A stretch of DNA of 6,409 nucleotides from Chloroflexota bacterium (GCA_027624995.1 JAQBTI010000131.1:1-6409), one strand, 5' to 3'; counted from the first letter of the stretch, positions 1 through 6,289 are shown. A program made the numbers and translations. The notes: generated by a model not told the origin, from the sequence alone.

Positions 1-116
1 GTCGGTGCAATCTCCGAGATGGTCCCATCGAAATCAACGATAAGACCCATCCTTGAGCTTCGGATCAGGGGAACCACTTGGTCCAGGTGGTCGAGCAAGT
101 CCAGAGGCGTCGTCAA
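1..116 (-). CDS. otsB: Trehalose-6-phosphate phosphatase, N-terminal fragment (cut by window edge)
   Basis: This is the first 38 codons of a HAD-superfamily phosphatase that continues past base 1. The residues include LIVDFDGTISEIAPT, which carries HAD motif I (DxDGT: the first Asp is the nucleophile, the second the acid/base). The following S-E-I-x-P is characteristic of trehalose-phosphatase (OtsB), which removes phosphate from trehalose 6-phosphate to give trehalose in the cytoplasm. A leucine-rich amphipathic helix precedes the motif, as is usual in OtsB. I chose the TTG at 116-114 as start because an AAGAG-like ribosome site lies about 8 bases upstream, overlapping the stop codon of the preceding gene (TAA at 128-126). 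In-frame GTG at 77 and ATG at 50 are alternatives, but the ATG would leave almost nothing ahead of motif I. The 9-bp gap suggests translational coupling to the upstream membrane protein. HAD membership is near certain; the OtsB assignment is strong but rests on a short fragment. Confidence 0.8.
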   Translation of the reverse strand, partial: MTTPLDLLDHLDQVVPLIRSSRMGLIVDFDGTISEIAP

Positions 117-125
117 GCAGTACTC

Positions 126-1925
126 TTAACGGTAGGACAGCACGGCGACAGCCTCGCCATCCGCAACCACCAGGACGTTGCGGCCTTCTGCCGCGCCAAT
201 CCGTTGGACAAGTTCTTCATAGGCTTCCGCTGTCATGGCAGCCGGGGCAGAGGCGGAGTCCGCCCGTCGCAATATGTCGACACCTCGGCCCAGGGCGTCT
301 TCCAGTCCATCGACGAACGTCTCATCGTCCACGGTTATCATGACCATTACCTCCTTGCCTTCGGCGGGAGTCGCTTTAGGTGGCGGCTCGGAAAGCCGGT
401 CCTTCTTGTAGACGGTCCAATAGTACGGCAGAAAGACCACGGCGGCAGCAAGCGCGCCGAGCGCGACACTGGAGTCTCTCACCGTATCCTTGTCCAGTCC
501 GACGCCCAGGACGTCCCGCAGGAAGACGAAGATTACTGCGCTGACACTGCTTAGGACTGCGAGCATGCCGACTCCGAGAATCACGCCGACGAAGATGCGT
601 CTGGGGAGCAAGGCCCGCTCCGCCGCACCCAGGGTCTCGGCGCGTCTTTGGGCCGAGACCCACAGGTAGGCCCACAAAGGAAGACCAAGTAACCCGACGG
701 ACAGCCCCGCCGCCATCGGCTCCCGCCACACGTCCTCGCTGGCAAGCAACTCGCGGCCGGTCTCGACAAAGGTCGTAAAGGACGCGAACACGAGCATCGA
801 TATCGACACCACCACAGCCCCGAGTCCAAGTGCCGCAAGTGCGTACGAATGCGCCCGTTCGAGGCCCGTGATGCCGTATTCAGAGTCCGGCCCTTCTCTC
901 TGGACGACCCTCCAGTGGTAGGCCCAGATAACGGCCCCGACAGCCAAGGAGGCCATAGCCCCGGACAGAAAGCTGAAGTGCGCCGACGCCTCGTCCGACG
1001 TGGCTCCAAGTAGCCACTGCAACACCCCGTTCACGATCAGGATGGCTGCGACCAGTACGGTGACAGCTCCACCGATCACCGGGAAGACCATCGCCGCCAA
1101 CATTCTCGCCCCGGAACTCGCGTCACGGGCCGCGAGTCTCAACCAGTGGCCCGCCCACAACACAGCACCAACGACGGCCACGGCGAGGCTCGTCCGTATG
1201 GAGTCACGCCAGAGTCCATCGCCTCCGAACCGCACCACGGGCGACGAGACGAGCGCATCGTACCCTTCTTGGAGCACGATGTGCACCGCTTGTCCGAGGC
1301 CGACGGCCAGCAACGACAGGGCTGAAAGCGAGACGATGTACAGGTAGATTCGGTGGACCGCTTGGGTCTCGTTGGACCCGTACCCTTCCTCGCTATCGAC
1401 CCTCCAATGGAACACCCAGACGGCGCTCCAGACAATCAGGGAAGCCAACGAGTACCCGTCAAATTCGTCGACTCTCAGCACCCACTGCAACAAATTGATG
1501 GCCGTCGCAACGGCCAGGGCCACTGAGACGCCCATGACAGCGACCAAATAGACCTTTCGGACCACCGACTCCGTCTCTACGGGCAGCCGCTTGACCTGGC
1601 GTTGTACCGTCATCCAATGGAGAAGCCACAGGGGCAGACCTACTATGAGAAGAGAGAGTCCTATCGCGAGAGGGGTACGAGACGTAGACACGACGCCTTC
1701 GTCGGCCACGGCGTCGAGAACGTACCGTGCAATCTGGACGACGCCGTTGGCGGCCATCATGAGGGCAACGAACGACACGCCGTAGAAGTAGAGCCTGCGG
1801 AGGGTCCCAATCCCGGGGTCGGAGCGCAGAGCGTCGCCCCTCCGTCTTCTGACGATGAAGACGATCAGGGCAACGATCGCGCCAAGGATGACCAGTGGGA
1901 ATACTGCGCCGAATACCTGTCCCAT
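126..1925 (-). CDS. Polytopic membrane protein with six DUF5671-like two-helix repeats and a soluble C-terminal tail
   Basis: This 599-residue protein has unknown function. After an N-terminal membrane helix (about residues 6-25, followed by RRRR) come six units of roughly 60-85 residues at about 41-110, 120-176, 189-263, 274-342, 355-427 and 440-508. Each starts with an (R)xxYxY-like helix and ends with a second helix closing in a Trp/His signature: PLWLLHW, VWVFHW, VLWAGHW, VIWAYHW, PLWAYLW, and the diverged LPYYW. This is the pattern I know from DUF5671, an uncharacterised membrane domain. About 13 helices are expected. After a Pro/Lys linker (510-524), residues 525-599 form a soluble alpha/beta-looking tail that I do not recognise; its end (LVVADGEAVAVLSYR) looks like a beta hairpin. 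The ATG at 1925 follows the stop of the upstream gene by one base, with GGAGG 9 bases ahead of it inside that gene. Operon with the NTF2-like gene upstream and otsB downstream is likely. No transporter or enzyme motif is visible. Confidence 0.9.
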   Translation of the reverse strand: MGQVFGAVFPLVILGAIVALIVFIVRRRRGDALRSDPGIGTLRRLYFYGVSFVALMMAANGVVQIARYVLDAVADEGVVSTSRTPLAIGLSLLIVGLPLWLLHWMTVQRQVKRLPVETESVVRKVYLVAVMGVSVALAVATAINLLQWVLRVDEFDGYSLASLIVWSAVWVFHWRVDSEEGYGSNETQAVHRIYLYIVSLSALSLLAVGLGQAVHIVLQEGYDALVSSPVVRFGGDGLWRDSIRTSLAVAVVGAVLWAGHWLRLAARDASSGARMLAAMVFPVIGGAVTVLVAAILIVNGVLQWLLGATSDEASAHFSFLSGAMASLAVGAVIWAYHWRVVQREGPDSEYGITGLERAHSYALAALGLGAVVVSISMLVFASFTTFVETGRELLASEDVWREPMAAGLSVGLLGLPLWAYLWVSAQRRAETLGAAERALLPRRIFVGVILGVGMLAVLSSVSAVIFVFLRDVLGVGLDKDTVRDSSVALGALAAAVVFLPYYWTVYKKDRLSEPPPKATPAEGKEVMVMITVDDETFVDGLEDALGRGVDILRRADSASAPAAMTAEAYEELVQRIGAAEGRNVLVVADGEAVAVLSYR

Positions 1926-1926
1926 G

Positions 1927-2505
1927 CTAGGGAGCCTCCGGCTCGGGCGTGGGTACGACGGCCGTCGGCGCGGGCCTGGCCGGCTCGGCCGGCACTGGCT
2001 TGAGGCACTGATAGAACGGCCACGGGTACTGTGTGAAACGCCATCGGCCGTCGGTCATGCGCAGCGCAAACTGCTGGTCGAAGGAATAGTCCGAGGTCCC
2101 AAACGGCCGTACGCCGTGGAACTCGGTGACCCTGACGTCGACGAACACGGTATCGCCGACCGTCCTGGTGCTCTCGAGGGTGAGCCGCCGATCGCCGATG
2201 TCGGACCCGAACATGCGTGGCCCGCCGGCGAACTCTTCCAGCGTACACTGCTCCTGGAGGTCGTTATTCAGCATACCGTAAGCGGTCTCGAGGTCGTCAT
2301 CTCCGACGGCTCGAAGGAAGGTCTGTACCGCAGCTTCAGGCGAGCCCGGCTCGAACTCGACGTCCCCCTCAACCAGTGCGACGATGATGCTCGCCACCAA
2401 TAGCGCCGCCAGCGCGGCCCCACCGCCGATTAGCCATAGTTTGCTCAAGCCGGGCTTCCTAACATCTACCGGAGTTCCCCTTCCATGTCGCTCTCCTGTT
2501 TCCAT
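1927..2505 (-). CDS. Membrane-anchored NTF2-like/DUF4878-type protein
   Basis: This 192-residue protein has a short basic N-terminus, one hydrophobic helix at about residues 23-44 (LWLIGGGAALAALLVASIIV), and an extracytoplasmic domain at about 55-165. The domain begins with SPEAAVQTFLRAVGDDDLETAYGML, the helix pattern of NTF2-like lipoprotein-type domains (DUF4878/SnoaL-like), and ends with a strand pattern (FALRMTDGRWRFTQY). Two cysteines (C87 and C167) could form a disulfide outside the cell. The last 25 residues are Pro/Ala rich and probably disordered. Such domains often bind ligands or stabilise envelope complexes, but no activity can be assigned. The ATG at 2505 is the only start before an in-frame stop upstream, yet it has no clear Shine-Dalgarno. 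A TTG at codon 20 follows AGGAAG and is a shorter alternative that would begin at the membrane helix. It overlaps in expression with the polytopic protein: its TAG ends one base before that gene's ATG, so the two may work together in the membrane. Confidence 0.82.
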   Translation of the reverse strand: METGERHGRGTPVDVRKPGLSKLWLIGGGAALAALLVASIIVALVEGDVEFEPGSPEAAVQTFLRAVGDDDLETAYGMLNNDLQEQCTLEEFAGGPRMFGSDIGDRRLTLESTRTVGDTVFVDVRVTEFHGVRPFGTSDYSFDQQFALRMTDGRWRFTQYPWPFYQCLKPVPAEPARPAPTAVVPTPEPEAP

Positions 2506-2621
2506 TTCACGGTATCATGCTACACGCCACCACTACCTCCTCTCAGGTACAAATGCACCAAATCCAAGTGGTAGTGCGTACTAATCACTGAGAGATTGAG
2601 TTGCCGGTTTTGGATACCTCC

Positions 2622-2984
2622 TCAGCGGCCTCTGTCGATGCGCCGTCTCAAGACGAGTCTGCGGTTCGCCGTGTAGGGCCTAACCTCGCCGGGCCACCTG
2701 CCGAGCTCGGTCGCCTCGGCCCATTCCTTCGACATCATCACTTCCGGGCTCTCGATCTCATAGATGGCAGAGAATTTGGGCTCGCCCTCCACGACGATCG
2801 TCCTTCTCTCGCCTCCGAGCATCATCGTCAACTCTTCAGTCTTGAATCTCGCCGCCGCGAGTACGCCCGGAACCCGCAAGACGGCCGGCACGTGCTCCTC
2901 GTCATACACCTCATTGAACAGGTCTTCCTTCTCGGGCGCGACATCCATATTTGCACTGAGCAAATAGTTACCTTGTACCGACAT
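2622..2984 (-). CDS. Small EthD/DUF4286-like dimeric alpha/beta-barrel protein
   Basis: This 120-residue cytoplasmic protein begins with a strand (YLLSANMDV), followed by a helix with the signature YDEEHVPAVLRVPGVLAAARF at residues 27-47. The sequence (W/Y)xxEHxPxxxxxPG is typical of the EthD/DUF4286 branch of the dimeric alpha-beta barrel (ferredoxin-like) superfamily. A second strand (KFSAIYEI) and a late helix with W88 and W97 complete the expected fold, so the length is normal. Members bind small molecules or assist degradation, but here neither substrate nor activity can be named. The start is secure: AGGAGG at 2999-2994 lies 9 bases upstream of the ATG at 2984, and an extended -10 promoter lies just beyond. 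It is transcribed away from the homocysteine methyltransferase-family gene, from a shared 108-bp region. The 116-bp gap to the NTF2-like gene downstream has no clear terminator, so read-through is possible. Confidence 0.85.
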   Translation of the reverse strand: MSVQGNYLLSANMDVAPEKEDLFNEVYDEEHVPAVLRVPGVLAAARFKTEELTMMLGGERRTIVVEGEPKFSAIYEIESPEVMMSKEWAEATELGRWPGEVRPYTANRRLVLRRRIDRGR

Positions 2985-2993
2985 TGATTTCGA

Positions 2994-2999
2994 CCTCCT
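2994..2999 (-). promoter_or_regulatory. Strong ribosome binding site for the EthD-like gene
   Basis: AGGAGG on the minus strand sits 9 bases before the ATG at 2984. It is a full match to the anti-Shine-Dalgarno core and fixes this start. Confidence 0.75.
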
Positions 3000-3014
3000 A
3001 TTCTGGTGGGCGCG

Positions 3015-3020
3015 ATTGTA
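3015..3020 (-). promoter_or_regulatory. Extended -10 promoter element for the EthD-like gene
   Basis: The minus strand reads TGCTACAAT here: TACAAT (5 of 6 matches to TATAAT) with an upstream TG at the extended -10 position. No good -35 is present at 16-18 bases (a weak TTACGC lies 19 bases away), which is acceptable for extended -10 promoters. Initiation near 3008 would give a leader of about 24 bases containing the AGGAGG site. This is inferred from motif only. Confidence 0.45.
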
Positions 3021-3032
3021 GCAGGAAGGGAG

Positions 3033-3061
3033 TTCACTGGCGTAACATACTCGCCTACTGT
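3033..3061 (+). promoter_or_regulatory. Weak candidate promoter for the methyltransferase gene
   Basis: TTCACT (3033-3038) and TACTGT (3056-3061) are separated by 17 bases, matching the -35 and -10 consensus at 4 of 6 and 3 of 6 positions. The spacing and location upstream of the ribosome site (3082) are right, but the sequence match is poor. Between them lies GGCG-N9-CGCC (3039-3055), a short inverted repeat that might be an operator, though four base pairs are too few to be persuasive. Confidence 0.2.
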
Positions 3062-3092
3062 CTGGCCAAATGAATCACCACGGAGGGACGGA

Positions 3093-4073
3093 ATGTCGAC
3101 GCGAAAAATCATGGACCGACTAAATGCCGGAGATGTACTGCTCATGGATGGCGGCACCGGTTCCGAGATTCAGCGGCGAGGTGTTGACGTGCTAAAGGGG
3201 GCGGAAGACAGGCTCAAGGCCTGGTCCGCCACCGCAAATATCGATAACGCGGACGTCGTTCAACAGGTGCACCAGGACTATCTGCGCGTCGGTGCGGATA
3301 TCATCATCAGCAACAACTTCTGGACTACGCCAAACGCGATGGAGCGCATAGGTCTGGGCGACCGGTGGAACGACTATGCCAGGGCCGCGGCGGCGAATGC
3401 GGTCAAAGCACGGGCCGCCGGGAATCCGGAAGCGTACGTGGCTGGAGGAATCGCCGCACCGACCCTCCACGCGCGGGGCGGCAAGGACCAGCCAGACGTC
3501 GAGCAGATGGGTGAAAAGGCGTTCAAGCAGGAATACGTCGAGCACGCACAGCTGCTGGCCGAGGAGGGCGCGGACGTGATTCTTGCCGAGTACATCGGCT
3601 ATATCGCCGACTGCGTAGCGGCGGTGGACGCCAGCGCCGAGGCGGGGCTTCCGGTATTCCTGGGCGTCAGGCACATCGACCGGGACGGGAAGATGCAGTT
3701 CGGCGAGAGCTTGAGGGATCTCGTGGAATCTCTGAAAGGGCACCCGGTCGACGCAGTACTGCTAATGTGCAGCAACCCGGAGGCGATTTCGGCTGCGCTC
3801 CCGATCTTAAAAGATGCGTTCGGCGGTCCGGTCGGGGCGTACCCAAACATCGGATACAACCCGACCGGGCCCCTGGTCAACAGGCCGATGCTGACCAATC
3901 AGCTTCCGAGCAAAGGACCGGATATCCTCCAGATTGGCGAGTATACCCCGTCACGGCTGGCCGAATTCGCAGGCGATTGGAAGGAGATGGGGGCACAGAT
4001 CATCGGCGGTTGCTGCGCCACGGGCCCCGAGCACATCATGGCCATGCGGCCCGTAGTCAAGGGGTCTCAATAA
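3093..4073 (+). CDS. Homocysteine S-methyltransferase family protein (zinc, BHMT-like)
   Basis: This 326-residue TIM-barrel methyltransferase moves a methyl group, from a donor the sequence does not identify (betaine, S-methylmethionine or another), to homocysteine or a related thiol, yielding methionine. It has the family hallmarks in order: LMDGGTGSE at 17-25, the Asp-rich helix region with GADIIISNNFWT (68-78), a strand ending AEYIGY, C226 in LLMCSNPE, and GGCCAT with C307 and C308. C226, C307 and C308 match the three zinc ligands of BHMT/MetH-N/MmuM enzymes, so the active site looks intact. The start was moved 87 bases downstream of the first possible GTG (3006) because GGAGG at 3082-3086 lies 6 bases before ATG 3093, and the extra residues are unlike the family. 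It is divergent from the EthD-like gene. The length fits the family. Which methyl donor it uses cannot be told, so no gene symbol is given. Confidence 0.9.
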   Translation: MSTRKIMDRLNAGDVLLMDGGTGSEIQRRGVDVLKGAEDRLKAWSATANIDNADVVQQVHQDYLRVGADIIISNNFWTTPNAMERIGLGDRWNDYARAAAANAVKARAAGNPEAYVAGGIAAPTLHARGGKDQPDVEQMGEKAFKQEYVEHAQLLAEEGADVILAEYIGYIADCVAAVDASAEAGLPVFLGVRHIDRDGKMQFGESLRDLVESLKGHPVDAVLLMCSNPEAISAALPILKDAFGGPVGAYPNIGYNPTGPLVNRPMLTNQLPSKGPDILQIGEYTPSRLAEFAGDWKEMGAQIIGGCCATGPEHIMAMRPVVKGSQ

Positions 4074-4098
4074 ACGCCAGACAGGCTCGGACTGGAAC

Positions 4099-4128
4099 TT
4101 GCGAGAGGTCTCATTCATCACTTATGCT
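4099..4128 (+). promoter_or_regulatory. Candidate sigma-70-type promoter for tRNA-Trp
   Basis: TTGCGA (4099-4104) and TATGCT (4123-4128) are separated by 18 bases, each matching consensus at 4 of 6 positions. Transcription would begin near 4135, leaving a leader of about 50 bases before the mature tRNA at 4186. It lies in the 112-bp gap after the methyltransferase gene, where I see no terminator, so read-through from that gene could also supply the tRNA. Confidence 0.35.
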
Positions 4129-4185
4129 TCAAGCAGGAGCCTGGGCTGGCTGCGAGTGCCCGACGGCTCCGTGTCGCACCGCCGT

Positions 4186-4262
4186 AGGAGCGTAGCTTAG
4201 TCTGGTAGAGCAGCGGTCTCCAAAACCGCAGGTCGCAGGTTCGAATCCTGCCGCTCCTGCCA
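4186..4262 (+). tRNA. trnW: tRNA-Trp (anticodon CCA)
   Basis: This 77-base tRNA folds cleanly. The acceptor arm AGGAGCG (4186-4192) pairs with CGCTCCT (4252-4258). The D stem is GCTT/GAGC with one G-U pair. The anticodon stem GCGGT/ACCGC encloses loop CTCCAAA with anticodon CCA at 4220-4222. The variable region is AGGTC, and the T arm is GCAGG-TTCGAAT-CCTGC. Discriminator G at 4259, typical for tryptophan tRNA, is followed by an encoded CCA tail (4260-4262). It decodes UGG. In many bacteria tRNA-Trp precedes secE-nusG; that is not so here, where the downstream stretch holds no intact gene. Confidence 0.97.
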
Positions 4263-4283
4263 CCGTTTAGCGCATGGTAGACT

Positions 4284-4316
4284 GGCCCCTGAGCATGTCT
4301 GGGACCCTTTTTCTTT
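4284..4316 (+). terminator. Probable intrinsic terminator after tRNA-Trp
   Basis: The arms 4284-4292 (GGCCCCTGA) and 4298-4306 (TCTGGGACC) pair with two internal mismatches around a 5-base loop (GCATG). They are followed by the T-rich run TTTTTCTTT at 4308-4316. The position 21 bases past the tRNA fits transcript release. Stem mismatches lower confidence. Confidence 0.5.
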
Positions 4317-4333
4317 GCCCAAGATGGGCGATT

Positions 4334-4354
4334 TGGTCACGGAATGGTCACGGA
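4334..4354 (+). repeat. Short tandem repeat TGGTCACGGA x2
   Basis: TGGTCACGGA occurs at 4334-4343 and again at 4345-4354, one base apart (period 11). A partial third unit (GTGAC) follows. It lies just past the tRNA terminator. It may be a binding site, a recombination arm site or chance; no function can be shown. Confidence 0.5.
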
Positions 4355-4524
4355 GTGACAAGGATGACAACGCCGCGGCCGTGAACCGGCGGCGAACTGG
4401 CGGCTTGATCACGCGGAGAGAAGCCGACACGATTTGACTGTGCTAGCGGAATCGTGCCGCCCCGCTTTCTCCGAGGCAGTGGCTGAGCGCCGCGATCTCC
4501 CGCCAGAACTTCCTTCAAACGCCC

Positions 4525-4893
4525 TCATAACTCCAGCACAAGAACCTCATCGACCCGATCTGACACCGGCACAGGATAGTCGTTTTCTCCTTGCTTCCGA
4601 GTAGACATACACGCCAGTTGCCTGATCGAGTCGAACAAACCGATCCCCCTCGATAGTGGCCCTCTGGTCGAGCCCACCATCACATATGGGGACGGATCTC
4701 TGCAGTGGATGTTGCCATGAGGCTGCTGGATGCTGGCCCGAATATCCAGCGACGGCCACCGGGGGAAACGCGTTCGCATATCCGGAAACACTGTGCGGCT
4801 AAGCAGGCCGAACGGCTCATCTGCCAGACTACGGATCCGGTTACTACTAGGGTAATCTCTGGATCCTCGTTGGCGCTGGAGACCTTAGGCTGA
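4525..4893 (-). pseudogene. Probable frameshifted pseudogene, unrecognised family
   Basis: On the minus strand, coding-like segments join only if frameshifts are assumed. One frame reads from about 4880 through SLADEPFGLLSRTVFPDM and IQQPHGNIHCRDPSPYVMVG. It then passes, at the short C run 4673-4675, to a second frame with LDQRATIEGDRFVRLDQATG and VYVYSEARR. At the T run 4583-4586 it returns to the first frame for NDYPVPVSDRVDEVLVLEL and a TGA at 4527-4525. In these segments the second codon position is AT-rich and the first is GC-rich, as expected of real coding sequence. A one-base loss at the first run and a one-base gain at the second would restore one frame. Upstream coding-like peptide in yet other frames (for example VPGQAIAFVECFPGSI near 4915) may belong to the same gene. 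I do not recognise the family. Alternatives are chance open frames or sequencing indels in homopolymers. Confidence 0.35.
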
Positions 4894-5042
4894 TGCTGCC
4901 CGGAAAGCACTCAACGAAAGCTATGGCCTGTCCAGGCACGCCCTCGTGGGTGTTTACCAAGTCCGATAGCAGGACGACCTTCTTTCGGAGCATTCGGTGG
5001 ACAAGCGCCTGCCGGATTGGCGACGGGACCGAGTCCGGGTCC

Positions 5043-5900
5043 TCACCGGCTATCGGACAAGAAAGCCGCCGCTCCCTTAAGGCCGACATCGTCCCCGCCC
5101 TCAGCCCTGACAACCCTCGTCCGGCGGCAGAAGCCCGCCCTGGGACACTCGCTGAGTAGCTTGCGGACCGGACCTAGTAGGAGATCACCGGCCTGAGACA
5201 TACCACCGCCAACCACGACGACCTCAGGCGAGAAGCAGTGCACCATGTTGAAAACGCCGATAGCGAAGTCCTCCGCAACGGCGGCGAACTGTCGTGCTGC
5301 GTCCTGATCTCCAGACTCGGCGCGCGAGGCGACGAAAGAAGCCTCTTCTCCGGACAGCCGCCTCAGAGCCGTGCCGGAGCCGAGCCGTTCGACCGTTTCG
5401 AGCGTAGCGCGGTCGATGATCGTATGCCCGATCTCCGCCAGCGACCAGGCGCCGTGGACCAGCCGATTTCCCAGGATTACGCCTGCGCCAACACCAGTGC
5501 TCGACGTGATGTAAACCATGTCTCTAAAACCCTTGCCGGCCCCGAACCGATGCTCGCCGAGCGTCGCCAGATCGGCGTCATTCGCGAGCAGCACGGGCAG
5601 GCCGACCTCGTCGCTCATTCGGGCCGCGGTAACGTGTCCCTTCCATCGCGGCAGGTTGGGAAGATCAAGGACCTCCCCCTTCAGGTAGTCGACGGGGCCT
5701 GGCATGCCGACAACGGCGGCCGAAACCTCCGCGCCTGTTGCCAGCACCTCCCGCATCATGAGCGTGAGCGCCTGAGGGTCGTCGGGGGGCGTCGGCCTGG
5801 ACCGCTTATCGAGTACCTCTCCGTCGGCCCGAACGAGAGCCGCGCGCAGATTGGTCCCACCGACGTCACATGCCAGGACAGTCTCAGATTCCATACTCAC
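5043..5900 (-). CDS. ROK-family sugar kinase (glucokinase-like) lacking the zinc motif
   Basis: This 285-residue cytoplasmic kinase would phosphorylate a hexose (glucose or an amino sugar) with ATP. Visible ROK/ASKHA landmarks are the phosphate loop CDVGGTNLRAAL (11-22), GMPGPVD (65-71), LLANDADLATLGE (104-116) with D108 as the likely catalytic base, STGVGAGVILGNRLVHGAW (134-152), AEIGH (155-159) with E156 and H159 as sugar ligands, the adenosine-side VVVVGGGMS (227-235) and GLKGAA near the end. The usual ROK zinc segment (CxCGxxGCxE) expected after the EIGH motif is absent: IGHTIIDRATLETVERLGSGTAL runs straight into the next helix. The start is GTG 5900, the most upstream possible (TAG two codons before), with AGAGAG ahead; ATG at 5894, two codons in, is equally possible. 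It lies 146 bp downstream of the thioredoxin-like gene on the same strand. Substrate cannot be told. Confidence 0.9.
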   Translation of the reverse strand: MSMESETVLACDVGGTNLRAALVRADGEVLDKRSRPTPPDDPQALTLMMREVLATGAEVSAAVVGMPGPVDYLKGEVLDLPNLPRWKGHVTAARMSDEVGLPVLLANDADLATLGEHRFGAGKGFRDMVYITSSTGVGAGVILGNRLVHGAWSLAEIGHTIIDRATLETVERLGSGTALRRLSGEEASFVASRAESGDQDAARQFAAVAEDFAIGVFNMVHCFSPEVVVVGGGMSQAGDLLLGPVRKLLSECPRAGFCRRTRVVRAEGGDDVGLKGAAAFLSDSR

Positions 5901-6046
5901 TCGCTATCTCTCTTGCCTCCAGAATCAGACCGATGTCCCGTGAACGCCTAGGGAAGTTGCCCAGCAAGCCAATCTTCTCGGCCCCGTCGTCGACCCTGCA
6001 GGCATCTGGAGTCCCAGCGCGATTCCGGGTCCGCTTCGACAACAAA

Positions 6047-6289
6047 TCAAGCCTCCAGTCGGGCCAGCCAGGTCCAGAGCTCATTTTTGCCGGAGTTACC
6101 CAGAAACAGTGTACGGTGTTCGTCGTAAAGGTAAGCGGGGACGGCGAATAGGCGCGCGTAATCGGGCCAGGAAGTAATTGACACGTTTACGACCTCGACC
6201 GCGAGTTGCCGTCTGATTTTCTGTACCCAAACCGCGAGCTCCATGGCCCTCTTGCATCCGCGGCAGCCCTGGGTAATTGAATACGCCAA
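6047..6289 (-). CDS. Small thioredoxin-fold protein with CxxC
   Basis: This 80-residue protein has a short strand (AYSITQ), then GCRGCKRAM with C9 and C12 as a redox CxxC pair at the start of a helix. A second strand (VEVVNVS), the segment FAVPAYLYD with P51 in the position of the thioredoxin cis-proline, a beta hairpin (RTLFLGN) and a final amphipathic helix (KNELWTWLARLE) complete the order of the thioredoxin/glutaredoxin fold. It would act as a small thiol-disulfide exchanger or metal-binding protein. The only in-frame start ahead of the CxxC is TTG 6289, because TGA lies four codons upstream. AAGGA is about 15 bases away, too far for that TTG. The neighbouring frame opens with GTG 6302, and removing one T of CTTGG would give a fuller first strand (RSTLAYSITQ), so the N-terminus may be misread or frameshifted. 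The partner protein is unknown. Confidence 0.65.
   Translation of the reverse strand: MAYSITQGCRGCKRAMELAVWVQKIRRQLAVEVVNVSITSWPDYARLFAVPAYLYDEHRTLFLGNSGKNELWTWLARLEA

Larger units (their letters stand above)
4317..5042. other. Gene-poor stretch
   Basis: About 725 bases between the tRNA terminator and the stop of the ROK kinase carry no intact gene I can support. They contain the TGGTCACGGA repeat, the suspected pseudogene on the minus strand (from 4893 down to 4525) and, at 5025-5041, the small hairpin GGACC-N7-GGTCC just past the kinase stop, without a T tract. The open frames on the plus strand here have no ribosome site and no family resemblance. Confidence 0.55.

Noticed and set aside
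1855..2403. Plus-strand ORF of 182 codons opposite the NTF2-like gene
   Set aside because: It is antisense to a gene with a clear membrane anchor and NTF2-like domain, and lacks a ribosome site.
2531..2576. Inverted repeat CACTACC / GGTAGTG with a 32-base spacer
   Set aside because: Seven base pairs and a long loop without a T tract are insufficient for a terminator or operator call.
3006..3092. 29-residue N-terminal extension of the methyltransferase from GTG 3006
   Set aside because: It has no ribosome site, overlaps the promoter of the divergent gene, and the internal ATG 3093 has GGAGG at proper distance.
3192..3743. Minus-strand ORF of 183 codons opposite the methyltransferase
   Set aside because: It is a shadow of the zinc methyltransferase, which has all its catalytic motifs on the other strand.
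4197..4430. Minus-strand ORF containing ERQDSNLRPAVLETAALPD
   Set aside because: The tail is the antisense translation of tRNA-Trp, a common false protein in databases. No ribosome site or other family support.
4893..5159. Plus-strand ORF of 88 codons
   Set aside because: It overlaps the C-terminal coding sequence of the ROK kinase and the decayed region on the other strand, and shows no family features.
5238..5951. Plus-strand ORF of 237 codons opposite the ROK kinase
   Set aside because: It is an antisense shadow of a well-supported ROK gene in GC-rich DNA, with no domain resemblance.
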